A DNA stretch of 64,000 nucleotides. Source: Myroides sp. 1354 (GTDB lineage: Bacteria; Bacteroidota; Bacteroidia; Flavobacteriales; Flavobacteriaceae). The notes under the pieces were generated by a model, which saw nothing but the letters and a program-made list of their open reading frames with translations, searched no databases and was not told the origin of the DNA. Location: assembly GCF_030324495.1 (NCBI RefSeq), contig NZ_JACAGN010000001.1:1-64000 (forward strand). The letters run 5' to 3'. Both the position numbers and the translations under genes were made by a program. This document shows, one piece after another, positions 45,020-54,017 of the stretch (position 1 is its first letter; every line of letters starts with the position of its first letter).

Positions 45020-45559
45020 TTACAAGCTTATCTTCTCAAAATAAAGATATACTTTCTCATTTTGTTTTGTGCGTTTATAATTAGACATTCTATCTTCAAT
45101 ACGTAGATACTCTCCTTGGAATCCAATTTCTAAAGGAATACGACCTTCATCATCAATAACCAATTTATCTAATTTATCTAAGGACCCTAAGACAACGGTA
45201 TGTAAAATCCCGTCGTTTTCTAATACATTCTTAACTAATCTAACTTCTTGAACACCATCGCAACCTCTGCCATTTCTATAGAAAACAATATAATTCAGTG
45301 TATTATTACCAAACTTTGCGTGAATCCTATCATGTCTGGTACACGAAGTTGAATTAGAAGGTAACAATCCTACTTTGCGATCTCCTATTTTTATTCCTGC
45401 ATAATAATAGGTGTCATTGGTCTCCAACTCTTTCAAACTTTTTAGAGGTTTATACTCTAATTCGAAAATAGGATCCACATCATCATCTTTATTATCATCT
45501 TTCGAACAAGATACTAATCCTACAAGGCATAAACACATCAACCCAATTAATTTTTTCAT
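45020..45559 (-). CDS. Hypothetical lipoprotein
   Basis: A 179-aa putative lipoprotein with lipobox GLVSCSKDD (Cys18) and a Asp/Lys-rich linker. Two further cysteines lie about 28 residues apart (STSCTRHD and GRGCDGV) and could form a disulfide. The rest looks beta-rich. I do not recognise a family. It stands alone between the reductase terminator and the end of the arginine operon. Confidence 0.65.
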   Translation of the reverse strand: MKKLIGLMCLCLVGLVSCSKDDNKDDDVDPIFELEYKPLKSLKELETNDTYYYAGIKIGDRKVGLLPSNSTSCTRHDRIHAKFGNNTLNYIVFYRNGRGCDGVQEVRLVKNVLENDGILHTVVLGSLDKLDKLVIDDEGRIPLEIGFQGEYLRIEDRMSNYKRTKQNEKVYLYFEKISL

Positions 45560-45594
45560 CTTACAATATGTATATTTTTTTACAAATTTAACAA

Positions 45595-45628
45595 AAAAAG
45601 GCTTAGAAAAAATTTTCTAAGCCTTTTT
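45595..45628 (-). terminator. Terminator of the arginine operon
   Basis: A stem of up to 16 bp (45595-45610 with 45613-45628; the tip must open), followed on the minus strand by T residues, 8 bp after the argH stop codon. Confidence 0.85.
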
Positions 45629-45636
45629 ACAATCTA

Positions 45637-46968
45637 TCACAACACTAAACGTACTAGTTTATTCTTTATTTGATCAAACTCAAAGGTTTGATATACAACC
45701 TCAAAAGCCTCCTTTATCTCCTCATTCATTAAGTTTCCTATACTTCCTTGATGAGTATGATTCACTTCCTTACTCGGTTGATACCCTCCCTCTTCAATGG
45801 CTAAACCGATGCTTTTATAAGCCTCTCTGAAAGGTGTACCTTGTAATACTAATTGATTAACCACCTCAACACTAAATAGATAATCATATTTAGCATCTGT
45901 CAAAATGGAAGTGTTCACTTGTATATTGTCCAACATCAATTGCGTCATTTCCAAACACTCCTTCAAAGAAGTAAATGCAGGAAAAAGATTTTCTTTCAAC
46001 AATTGTAAATCTCGGTGATATCCCGCAGGTAAATTTGTGGTCATCAATGCAATTTCATTGGGGAGGGCTTGAATCTTATTACATCTAGATCGAATTAACT
46101 CCAATACATCTGGGTTTTTCTTGTGAGGCATAATACTTGACCCCGTAGTCAAATGCGTTGGAAATCCAATAAAGTTGTAGTTCTGTCCCATATACAAACA
46201 ACAATCCATTGCCCATTTCGCTAAAGTCGCAGCAATAGCACTTAACCCTTGGGCTAAAATACGCTCGCTCTTTCCCCTTCCCATTTGCGCATAGACAACA
46301 TTGTAATTCATCGATTGAAATCCCAATAAATCAGTTGTCATTTGTCTATCTAAAGGAAAAGAAGAACCATAACCTGCTGCTGAACCCAACGGATTTTTGT
46401 TGACTACCTTCCAAGCGGCTAACATCATTTCTAAATCATCAACTAAACTCTCTGCATAAGCACCAAACCATAAACCAAAAGAAGAAGGCATGGCAATTTG
46501 TAGATGCGTATACCCAGGCATCAGTACTTCTTTGTGTTGATTGCTCAAACGTTGAAACGTCTCAAATACGCTTTTCACTTGTTCTACAATTTCCTCAATT
46601 TCGTAACGGAAATACAGCTTTAAATCCACCAATACCTGGTCATTTCTCGAACGACCCGCGTGAATTTTCTTTCCCGCTTCACCAATTCTTCTCGTCAGGA
46701 GCAATTCTATTTGAGAATGGATATCCTCTACCTCCTCTTCAATTTCAAAATTCCCTTGTATGATTTCTTGGTAAATCACTTTTAATTCTTTTTGAATAAG
46801 CGCTAATTCCTCTTGAGTTAATAAGCCTATCTCTTCTAACATTTGAGTATGCGCCAACGAACCCAGCACATCAAATGGAGCCAAATTCAGGTCCAACGCT
46901 CTATCTTGTCCAACAGTAAACGTATCTACTGCCTGATTTACTGTTGTATTTTTTTGCCATAACTTCAT
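45637..46968 (-). CDS. argH: Argininosuccinate lyase
   Basis: A 443-aa enzyme of the fumarase/aspartase superfamily that splits argininosuccinate into arginine and fumarate, the last step of the pathway. EDIHSQIE, AGRSRNDQV and PGYTHLQIAMP line the active site, and the family signature GSSIMPHKKNPD is intact. It is the last gene of the operon, 1 bp after argE, and ends at a strong terminator. Confidence 0.96.
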   Translation of the reverse strand: MKLWQKNTTVNQAVDTFTVGQDRALDLNLAPFDVLGSLAHTQMLEEIGLLTQEELALIQKELKVIYQEIIQGNFEIEEEVEDIHSQIELLLTRRIGEAGKKIHAGRSRNDQVLVDLKLYFRYEIEEIVEQVKSVFETFQRLSNQHKEVLMPGYTHLQIAMPSSFGLWFGAYAESLVDDLEMMLAAWKVVNKNPLGSAAGYGSSFPLDRQMTTDLLGFQSMNYNVVYAQMGRGKSERILAQGLSAIAATLAKWAMDCCLYMGQNYNFIGFPTHLTTGSSIMPHKKNPDVLELIRSRCNKIQALPNEIALMTTNLPAGYHRDLQLLKENLFPAFTSLKECLEMTQLMLDNIQVNTSILTDAKYDYLFSVEVVNQLVLQGTPFREAYKSIGLAIEEGGYQPSKEVNHTHQGSIGNLMNEEIKEAFEVVYQTFEFDQIKNKLVRLVL

Positions 46969-46969
46969 T

Positions 46970-48031
46970 TTACTTCACGATTTGATTCAACATTTCAATA
47001 TAAAGTGAGATTCCTTCTTCGATTTCACTGACATACACAAACTCATCTGCAGTATGTGAACGAGCGGAATCGCCAGGACCACATTTTAGCGAAGGAATAT
47101 CCAACAACGCTTGATCACTTGTCGTTGGCGATCCATAGGTATTACGTCCTAGTTGGATTCCTGCTTGGACGATGGGATGTTCTTTTGCTATGGAGGAAGG
47201 TTTTAAACGCGTAGAACGCGCATGTACCTCACAGTTCACATGCTCCTGAACTAAAGCTAAGACTTCCTCATTGGTGTAGGCATCTGTAACGCGAACATCT
47301 ACGACAAAATCACAGCTTGCAGGTACAACATTGTGCTGAGTTCCCGCTTGGATCATGGTGACACTCATTTTAATCGGCCCAAATTCTTCTGATACTTTAG
47401 GGAACTGATACGAAGTAAACCAGTCTATATCTTGCATCGCTTTTAAGATAGCATTTTCACCTTCACTACGTGCTGCATGTCCCGAACGGCCGTGAGCCAC
47501 ACAATCCAACACCATTAATCCACGCTCTGCTACCGCTAAATGCATTTGAGTAGGCTCTCCCACAATCGCAAAAGACAATTCCCCTAATTGGGGGATTACA
47601 TATTCCAAACCATCCGTTCCTGATATTTCCTCCTCTGCTGTTGCTGCCATACAAAAATTGTATTTTAGTCCTTCTTGTTCATAGAAATATAAAAAAGTAG
47701 CCAAGAGTGAAACCAAACAACCTCCTGCATCATTACTTCCCAATCCATAGAGCTTGCCATCAATTATTTCCGGTTGAAACGGATCTCTAGTATAGTCCTT
47801 ATTTGGACGCACTGTATCGTGATGTGAATTCAACAAAATTGTTGGTTTCTTTGGATCATACTGCTTATTAAATGCCCAAACATTGTGTAAATCACGGTGA
47901 ATAGAAACGCCGTGTTTCACGAGAAATTGTGCAATTAATGCTGCCGTATTTCCCTCTTCTTTACTAAATGAAGGAGTTGCAATCAAACTTTGTAACAACT
48001 GAATCGCTTCTATAGTTAGCTCTTTTTTCAT
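46970..48031 (-). CDS. argE: M20 deacylase: N-acetyl(succinyl)citrulline/ornithine deacylase (ArgE type)
   Basis: A 353-aa zinc metallopeptidase-like deacylase. Metal-binding and catalytic motifs are NSHHDTVRP (near 70), GSNDAGGC (near 97), ATAEEEISG (near 132) and a C-terminal HTADEFV. Because the operon carries an N-acyl-ornithine carbamoyltransferase, the natural substrate is probably N-acylcitrulline rather than N-acetylornithine. Whether the acyl group is acetyl or succinyl cannot be decided from this gene. It starts 14 bp after argB. Confidence 0.88.
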   Translation of the reverse strand: MKKELTIEAIQLLQSLIATPSFSKEEGNTAALIAQFLVKHGVSIHRDLHNVWAFNKQYDPKKPTILLNSHHDTVRPNKDYTRDPFQPEIIDGKLYGLGSNDAGGCLVSLLATFLYFYEQEGLKYNFCMAATAEEEISGTDGLEYVIPQLGELSFAIVGEPTQMHLAVAERGLMVLDCVAHGRSGHAARSEGENAILKAMQDIDWFTSYQFPKVSEEFGPIKMSVTMIQAGTQHNVVPASCDFVVDVRVTDAYTNEEVLALVQEHVNCEVHARSTRLKPSSIAKEHPIVQAGIQLGRNTYGSPTTSDQALLDIPSLKCGPGDSARSHTADEFVYVSEIEEGISLYIEMLNQIVK

Positions 48032-48045
48032 TTCTTCTTTCTTGT

Positions 48046-48828
48046 TTATTGACTAATGATTGTCCCCGCTGTTTGTATCAACAGTTCTTGTGCTGATTTG
48101 ATGCAAACTCGATGCACCTTTTGTTCAACAGCAGCTAAAGCATTTGCTATTTTAGGTAACATGCCCTCTGAAATAATGCCCTCCTCTTTCAATTGATCGA
48201 AATTCGACGGATGAATAGAGGGAATAACTGAGTTTTTATCCTTTATATCGCGTAATACTCCTGCATGTTCAAAACAATAAACCAATTCAACTTGATAGTC
48301 TGTTGCTAAAGCGATGGCTAGGTTTGACGCAATTGTATCTGCATTTGTATTTAATAGTTGTCCTTCTTGATTGGCTGTAATCGCAGAAAAAACAGGGCAT
48401 AGTCCGATTTCTAACAGTTGTTTTAATCGAGTATGATGCACATCTTGAGGTGAAAAATCTCCCACAAAACCATAATCAATAGGCGCTATCGGGCGTTTAT
48501 GACTTTTGATGAGCTGTGCATCTGCTCCAGAAACCCCTAAGGCATCACAATGTCGCTGCTGTAACTGAGCCACAAGTTGCTTATTAATCAATCCTGCATA
48601 AACCATAACAGTAAGGGGTAACATCGCCTCAGAGGTAATTCTTCTACCCTCTACCATTGCTGTGGGAATAGCCAATTCAGTGGCTAATTTAGTGGCTAAT
48701 TTACCTCCTCCATGTACCAGAATCTTAGGCGAGTTAAGTTGTGCAAAAGCATCCAAGAAATCCTTTAGCGCTCTTTCGTCATCAACTATATTTCCGCCTA
48801 TTTTAATTACGGTTAATTTTTGCATCAT
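48046..48828 (-). CDS. argB: N-acyl-glutamate kinase (acetylglutamate kinase family)
   Basis: A 260-aa amino-acid kinase that phosphorylates N-acylglutamate. KIGGNIVDDERAL and LVHGGGKLATKL hold the phosphate-binding loops; NTNADTIASNLAIAL and the C-terminal GMLPKIANAL bind ATP. It lacks the long N-terminal helix of arginine-inhibited hexameric kinases, so feedback inhibition of that type is not expected. Its ATG overlaps the argF' stop codon (ATGA), a coupled start. Confidence 0.93.
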   Translation of the reverse strand: MMQKLTVIKIGGNIVDDERALKDFLDAFAQLNSPKILVHGGGKLATKLATELAIPTAMVEGRRITSEAMLPLTVMVYAGLINKQLVAQLQQRHCDALGVSGADAQLIKSHKRPIAPIDYGFVGDFSPQDVHHTRLKQLLEIGLCPVFSAITANQEGQLLNTNADTIASNLAIALATDYQVELVYCFEHAGVLRDIKDKNSVIPSIHPSNFDQLKEEGIISEGMLPKIANALAAVEQKVHRVCIKSAQELLIQTAGTIISQ

Positions 48829-49826
48829 TCTTTATTTTTCAACATTTCTTGTAAAACTGCTTGAGCTGCCCAAACTCTATTCCCCGCTTCTTCAATGACA
48901 ATTGAATGCGCACTATCCAACACTTCTGAAGCAATCACCACATCGCGTCTTACAGGCAAACAGTGCATTACTTTGGCTTGATTCGTATCTTGTAAATGAT
49001 CCAAAGTCAACATCCAAGTAGGGTCTGTACACGTAATTTGCCCATAGTTCTCATAGCTTGACCAATTTTTTACATACACAAAATCAGCGTCTTGTAAAGC
49101 TTCCATTTGGTTCGTTGTTATTGTTGCGCCTTGTGTAAATTCTTCTTTCAAGGCATATCCTTCTGGATGAGTAATAACAAAGTCGATTAATCCCTCTTTT
49201 TCAGCTTGAATCATCCATTCGGCAAATGAATTGGGAACCGCTTGTGGCAAAGCTTTCACATGAGGAGCCCAGGTTAATACAACCTTTGGTTTTTTCCCTT
49301 GGGGCACATATTTGTTTTTGCTTTCATCAAATAGAAAGTTGCCCTTTTCAATGATGGTCAAAAGATCCGTAAAACTTTGTAGGGGATGTCTGGTTGCAGT
49401 TTCTAAACTCACTACTGGTTTCCCACAGTATTGAACGAACTTGTGAAAGAGCTCTTCACTATAATCCTCTGCAGCATCTTTCAATCCAGGAAAAGAACGC
49501 AACCCTAAAATATCACAATATTCCCCCATTACAGCAGCGGCTTCTTTGATGTGTTCCGCTGTATTGCCATCCATCACCACACCGTCTTTTGTTTCCAATG
49601 CCCAGCCATCTGAAGTCATATTCATCACCATCACTTGCATTCCCAATTGCATGGCTGCTTTTTGGGTGCTCATTCTCGTTCTCAAGCTCGGATTCAAGAA
49701 TACCAATCCAATTACCTTATGCTTTCCTAAGGCTTCATTTTGAAAAGGATTTGCCTTACAAGTCAATGCTGTTTTCACTGCTTCTGATAAAGAAGGTATA
49801 TCGTGTACTGAAAAAAATTGTTTCAT
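48825..49826 (-). CDS. argF': N-acyl-L-ornithine carbamoyltransferase (ArgF')
   Basis: A 333-aa transcarbamylase. SLRTR (47-51) binds carbamoyl phosphate, and HCLPVRR closes the active site. TWAPHVKALPQAVPNSFAEWM and VYVKNWSSYENYG are found in the N-acetyl- and N-succinyl-ornithine enzymes of Xanthomonas and Bacteroides, not in ordinary OTCase. Residue 90 is Ala (GNTAEHI). Reported work assigns Pro90 to the succinyl enzyme of B. fragilis and Glu92 to the acetyl enzyme of Xanthomonas, so specificity is open. It follows argD by 12 bp. Confidence 0.93.
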   Translation of the reverse strand: MKQFFSVHDIPSLSEAVKTALTCKANPFQNEALGKHKVIGLVFLNPSLRTRMSTQKAAMQLGMQVMVMNMTSDGWALETKDGVVMDGNTAEHIKEAAAVMGEYCDILGLRSFPGLKDAAEDYSEELFHKFVQYCGKPVVSLETATRHPLQSFTDLLTIIEKGNFLFDESKNKYVPQGKKPKVVLTWAPHVKALPQAVPNSFAEWMIQAEKEGLIDFVITHPEGYALKEEFTQGATITTNQMEALQDADFVYVKNWSSYENYGQITCTDPTWMLTLDHLQDTNQAKVMHCLPVRRDVVIASEVLDSAHSIVIEEAGNRVWAAQAVLQEMLKNKE

Positions 49827-49838
49827 TGGTTTTTGCTT

Positions 49839-50978
49839 TTAATACTGTTGTAATCTTTTACTGAATTTATCGAGAAAGAGATCTGCTTCTACTTCACTTA
49901 TTGTCAAGGCTGGTAGTAAACGAATCACATTTGGACTCGCATTCCCTGTAAAGATGTGATCTTTCATTAGCAAGTCCTTGCGAACCTCTTTTAATTCTGG
50001 CGCAAGATCAATACCAATCATCAATCCTTTTCCTCTCACCTCTTGTATTTTATCCAGTTTTTTCAACTCTGTCAATAGATAATCTCCAATTGCTTTAGCA
50101 TGAACGACCAATTGCTCTTGTTGCATCACTTCTAAAACGGCTAATGCTGCGGCGCAAGCTAGATGGTTTCCTCCAAATGTTGTTCCCAATTGACCATGCC
50201 AAGGTTTGAAGATTGGAGCTAATGCCAGAGCACCAATCGGAAATCCATTCCCCATTCCTTTCGCCATCGTATAAATGTCTGCTTGTACTCCTGCATCATT
50301 AACCGCATAAAAAGATCCCGTTCTACCGTATCCACATTGAATTTCATCTGCGATAAAAACGGCACCATATTGTATTGTTAAGGTTCTTATTTGTTGTAAA
50401 AAAGTAGGAGTGGCTACCTGAATTCCTCCAACCCCTTGAATCCCTTCGATGATAACCGCTGCTACTTCTTCTCCATAAGTAGCAAATGCTTTTTCTAATG
50501 CTTCTTCGTCATTAAACGGCAAGAAGATTAAGTTTTCTGTCTCATTGACTGGCGCTACAATTTTTGGATTATCCGTTGCTGCAACCGCTAAAGAAGTTCG
50601 GCCGTGGAATGCCTTTTCGAATGCAATTACCTTTTTTCTTCCGTTGTGAAAAGAAGCAATTTTCAATGCATTCTCATTCGCTTCAGCTCCCGAATTGCAC
50701 AAAAACAACTGATAATCGGATAATCCAGATACTTCTCCTAATAGAGCCGCTACTTGATGTTGCAAGGGAATTTCAATTGAATTAGAGTAAAATCCAATTT
50801 GATCCAACTGCTTTTTTAAACGGTTAACATAATGAGGGTGTGTATGTCCGATAGAGATAACAGCATGTCCTCCATATAAATCTAAATACGCTTGTCCGTT
50901 GTTATCCCAAACATAACTTCCCTGTCCTTTAACAATCTCAATGGGATTTAAAGGATATACATCATATAATTTCATCAT
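49839..50978 (-). CDS. argD: N-acyl-ornithine aminotransferase
   Basis: A 379-aa class III PLP aminotransferase that turns N-acylglutamate semialdehyde into N-acylornithine with glutamate as donor. The opening YPLNPIEIVKGQGSYVWDNNGQAYLDLYGGHAV is typical of ArgD. LFLCNSGAEANENALKIA binds the cofactor phosphate, FIADEIQCGYGRTG holds the PLP Asp, and the Schiff-base Lys is in TMAKGMGNGFPIGA. The reading frame starts with two Met codons. It lies 12 bp after argC. Confidence 0.95.
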   Translation of the reverse strand: MMKLYDVYPLNPIEIVKGQGSYVWDNNGQAYLDLYGGHAVISIGHTHPHYVNRLKKQLDQIGFYSNSIEIPLQHQVAALLGEVSGLSDYQLFLCNSGAEANENALKIASFHNGRKKVIAFEKAFHGRTSLAVAATDNPKIVAPVNETENLIFLPFNDEEALEKAFATYGEEVAAVIIEGIQGVGGIQVATPTFLQQIRTLTIQYGAVFIADEIQCGYGRTGSFYAVNDAGVQADIYTMAKGMGNGFPIGALALAPIFKPWHGQLGTTFGGNHLACAAALAVLEVMQQEQLVVHAKAIGDYLLTELKKLDKIQEVRGKGLMIGIDLAPELKEVRKDLLMKDHIFTGNASPNVIRLLPALTISEVEADLFLDKFSKRLQQY

Positions 50979-50990
50979 AATTTATCTGGT

Positions 50991-51968
50991 TTAAAAAGCA
51001 GATGCTTTCAGTTTTAATCCTGTTTTCTCCTCTAATCCAAAAAGGAGATTCATATTTTGAACCGCTTGACCAGCAGCTCCTTTCAGTAAGTTGTCAATCG
51101 CACTTGTAATCAATACATCGTCTTGATTTTTATCTATAGAAATCAAACATTTATTGGTGTTTACTACTTGTTTCAAATGGATACCTTCTTTACTAAAATG
51201 CGTAAAGGGATGCGTTTCATAAAAATTAGCATACAAGGCCTGTAATTCTTCAATACTCAGCGTTGATTCCATCACTACGCTAGCGAATATTCCTCTTGCG
51301 AAATCACCGCGTTCTGGTATAAATTTGAGCATAGCTGGGTGATTGGGTTGCAATTGAGCTAAGCTTTCACCTATTTCTCCTAGATGTTGATGCGTAAATG
51401 CTTTGTACACAGACAAATTATTGGCTCTCCAGCTAAAATGAGACGTATTTGCTAAACTTTGACCTGCCCCTGTTGAACCCGTAACAGCCTGTATATAAAT
51501 CGATTTCGGCAACTCTTGTTGATTTGCTAGCGGCAATAAAGCCAATTGAATAGCCGTGGCAAAACAACCAGGATTGGCAATATAATTAGCTTGTTTAATC
51601 AAATCTCTATTCAACTCTGGCAAGCCATAAACAAAGGGGTTTCCTTCTTTTTTCAATCTGAAATCCTGACTCAAATCAATAATTTTAATTGATTGGTCAA
51701 AATGGTTTTCGTTTAAGAATACTTGTGAATCTCCATGTCCTAAACACAAAAAAACAACGTCAATATTTTGTTGAATCACGGCAGTAAACAGCATCTCCGT
51801 ATCGCCGAACAAATCTGCATGCACGGTGTAAACAGGTTTATTGGCCTGACTTTTAGAATGAATAAAGACCAAGTCAACAGCTGGGTGATTCAGTAACAAA
51901 CGAAGAAGCTCTCCACCTGTATAACCTGCACCACCAACAATACCTACTTTAATTTTATCCTTATTCAT
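50991..51968 (-). CDS. argC: N-acyl-glutamyl-phosphate reductase
   Basis: A 325-aa NADPH-dependent reductase that makes N-acylglutamate semialdehyde. The Rossmann loop is VGIVGGAGYTGGELLRLL (8-25). The catalytic cysteine is Cys135 in ANPGCFATA. SLANTSHFSWRANNLSVY and FIPERGDFARGI are family blocks. It overlaps the end of argG by 8 bp, so the two are translationally coupled. Confidence 0.95.
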   Translation of the reverse strand: MNKDKIKVGIVGGAGYTGGELLRLLLNHPAVDLVFIHSKSQANKPVYTVHADLFGDTEMLFTAVIQQNIDVVFLCLGHGDSQVFLNENHFDQSIKIIDLSQDFRLKKEGNPFVYGLPELNRDLIKQANYIANPGCFATAIQLALLPLANQQELPKSIYIQAVTGSTGAGQSLANTSHFSWRANNLSVYKAFTHQHLGEIGESLAQLQPNHPAMLKFIPERGDFARGIFASVVMESTLSIEELQALYANFYETHPFTHFSKEGIHLKQVVNTNKCLISIDKNQDDVLITSAIDNLLKGAAGQAVQNMNLLFGLEEKTGLKLKASAF

Positions 51969-53157
51969 CTTCCTGTTGATTTACTTTATGCCAGATCATC
52001 ACTTGATTGCCAAATATTTTCGAAAACCCTTTCACATCTTCTCCTGTCCAGGTATTATTCATTTCTCCATAACTACCGAATGCATTGGACATCAAATCGT
52101 TATTTGATTCAATTCCTTGTACGATAAAACGGTGAGGATGAAGTTCAACCCATACTTTTCCATGAACCGTTTGTTGGGTACTAGACAAGAACGCTTCTAG
52201 GTCGCGCATCACAGGGTCGTGAAATTGTCCTTCGTGTAAATAGTTGCCATAAAAAGTACTCAATTGTTCTTTCCAACTCAACTGCCATTTGGTGAGGGTA
52301 TGTTTTTCAAGGGCATGATGTGCCTTTACTAAAATAATAGGAGCAGCTGCTTCAAATCCTACTCTTCCCTTAATTCCAATAATGGTATCTCCCACATGTA
52401 TATCTCTTCCAATACCAAAGGGTTGTGCGAGTTCTTGCAATTGTTGGATGACTTCAGTAGGGGTCATTGGAACACCATTTAAGGCAACTGGTTCTCCTTG
52501 AGCAAACACAATTTCAACAACCTCTGAGGTTGCTTTGCTCACTGGAGTTGGCCAGGCTTCTTCTGGTAAATATAGATTAGAAGTTAAGGTTTCTTTTCCA
52601 CCTACTGAAGTTCCCCACAATCCTTTGTTAATAGAATATTTTGCTTTTTCAGCATTTATTTTGACACCGTGCTTGGCTAAATAATCAATCTCTTCTTCTC
52701 TGCTTAATTTTAAGTCGCGAATCGGCGTGATAATTTCAATAGTTGGAATTAAAATATTGAAAATCATATCAAAACGCACTTGATCATTTCCTGCTCCAGT
52801 ACTGCCGTGTGCTACAGCTGTTGCTTGTATCTTCTTTGCATAGTTTGCAATTGCCGTTGCTTGACATACACGTTCTGCACTCACTGACAAAGGATAAGTT
52901 GCATTCTTCAACACATTCCCAAAAATCAAATATTTCACACAATCGGTATAGTATGCTTCTGTTTCATCTATTGTCGTATGAGAGGCTACTCCAAGACTAT
53001 AGGCTTTAGATTCAATCTCTTTCAATTCCTCTGGAGAAAACCCCCCAGTATTTACTACTACAGAGTGTACTTCATATCCCAATTCTTCTTTTAGGTAGAT
53101 CACGCAAAAGCTAGTATCTAATCCACCACTGAAGGCTAAAACTATTTTTTTATTCAT
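51961..53157 (-). CDS. argG: Argininosuccinate synthase
   Basis: A 398-aa enzyme joining citrulline and aspartate with ATP. The pyrophosphate-binding loop is LAFSGGLDTSFCVIYL (near residues 8-20); AVAHGSTGAGNDQVRFD and the IGIKGRVGFEAAAPIIL region are family blocks. It is second in the operon, before argC although it acts much later in the pathway. It starts 17 bp after the GNAT gene. Confidence 0.96.
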   Translation of the reverse strand: MNKKIVLAFSGGLDTSFCVIYLKEELGYEVHSVVVNTGGFSPEELKEIESKAYSLGVASHTTIDETEAYYTDCVKYLIFGNVLKNATYPLSVSAERVCQATAIANYAKKIQATAVAHGSTGAGNDQVRFDMIFNILIPTIEIITPIRDLKLSREEEIDYLAKHGVKINAEKAKYSINKGLWGTSVGGKETLTSNLYLPEEAWPTPVSKATSEVVEIVFAQGEPVALNGVPMTPTEVIQQLQELAQPFGIGRDIHVGDTIIGIKGRVGFEAAAPIILVKAHHALEKHTLTKWQLSWKEQLSTFYGNYLHEGQFHDPVMRDLEAFLSSTQQTVHGKVWVELHPHRFIVQGIESNNDLMSNAFGSYGEMNNTWTGEDVKGFSKIFGNQVMIWHKVNQQEDE

Positions 53158-53174
53158 TTTGTTTCTTGTTAAAT

Positions 53175-53855
53175 TTAAAATAGATGCGTTTTCTTTACCG
53201 TTTGTTTGAATTTCATTTGCAGTTTTTTCAGTAAAGAATATTTTTTCTGCATTTCTTTCAAGCGTACTTTCGCTTTGGTCTTCTGGTCAATTTTTGATCG
53301 CAGTTCTCTTTCTTTTTCTATCGGATCCCACAACATGGAGGTACACAGGCAATTCTTTCGTTCTTTGCTCTGTAAAATCGCAAAGTTGACACAACTCTCA
53401 CATCCTTTCCAAAAGGATTCATCCGGTGTAAGCTCAGAATAAGGAACGGGTTCATAGCCTAGGTCAGAATTGATTTTCATTACAGCAAGACCCGTAGTCA
53501 ATCCGAAGATTTTAGCTTGAGGATACTTGGCTCTCGACAGGTCAAAAATGCGTTTCTTGATTGCTTTGGCTAATCCTTCCTTCCTAAATACTGGATTGAC
53601 AATCAAACCTGAATTGGCTACATATTCGCCGTGACTCCACGTCTCGATATAACAAAATCCTGCCCAAGTTCCATCTTGATGTAAAGCAATCACAGCCTTT
53701 CCTTCTAGCATTTTGTTTGCCACATATTCAGGTTTTCTCCTTGCAATTCCCGTACCACGAGCTTGAGCAGAAAGTGCCATTTCATCGCAAATTTGTGCGG
53801 CATAACCAACGTGTGTTTCATTCGCTGGTATAACAATAAACTGATTTGAATTCAT
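53175..53855 (-). CDS. GNAT acyltransferase, probable N-acylglutamate synthase (ArgA substitute)
   Basis: A 226-aa GNAT acyltransferase heading the arginine operon. VIALHQDGTWAGFCYIETW and VNPVFRKEGLAKAIKKRIF (the acyl-CoA binding loop) are clear. After the GNAT core is a cysteine cluster, WKGCESCVNFAI then KNCLCTSM, spaced CX2C-X13-CXC, which could bind a metal. A Lys-rich tail follows. The operon has no argA or argJ, so this gene is the natural candidate for the first step, acylation of glutamate. That role is inference from position. Confidence 0.8.
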   Translation of the reverse strand: MNSNQFIVIPANETHVGYAAQICDEMALSAQARGTGIARRKPEYVANKMLEGKAVIALHQDGTWAGFCYIETWSHGEYVANSGLIVNPVFRKEGLAKAIKKRIFDLSRAKYPQAKIFGLTTGLAVMKINSDLGYEPVPYSELTPDESFWKGCESCVNFAILQSKERKNCLCTSMLWDPIEKERELRSKIDQKTKAKVRLKEMQKKYSLLKKLQMKFKQTVKKTHLF

Positions 53856-53966
53856 CTCAAAAACAGATAGTTAGAATTCAACAAAGCCAAAAACAGAACC
53901 TGCTAAAACGCACGAACCTCTCTTTCAATCTCGTTGAAATACATTAAAATTTGATAGATTTATAGG

Positions 53967-53990
53967 ATTGGGAACAACAAAATTCCCAAT
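53967..53990 (-). ncRNA. Arginine leader hairpin 2
   Basis: On the minus strand ATTGGGAA, an 8-nt loop and TTCCCAAT form a perfect 8-bp stem between the leader ORF and the operon. A T-rich run (TTCTTTTTTC) lies just before it rather than after, so it is not a standard terminator. A third, weaker stem TTTCAA/TTGAAA lies at 53923-53939. Confidence 0.5.
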
Positions 53991-54001
53991 GAAAAAAGAA
54001 T

Positions 54002-54017
54002 GCTTAAAAAATTAAGC
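54002..54017 (-). ncRNA. Arginine leader hairpin 1, overlapping the leader stop codon
   Basis: GCTTAA-TTTT-TTAAGC on the minus strand: 6-bp stem, 4-nt loop, followed by ATTCTTTTTTC. The TAA stop codon of the leader ORF (54012-54014) is inside the left arm, so a ribosome stalled at or ended on the leader would block it. Confidence 0.45.
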
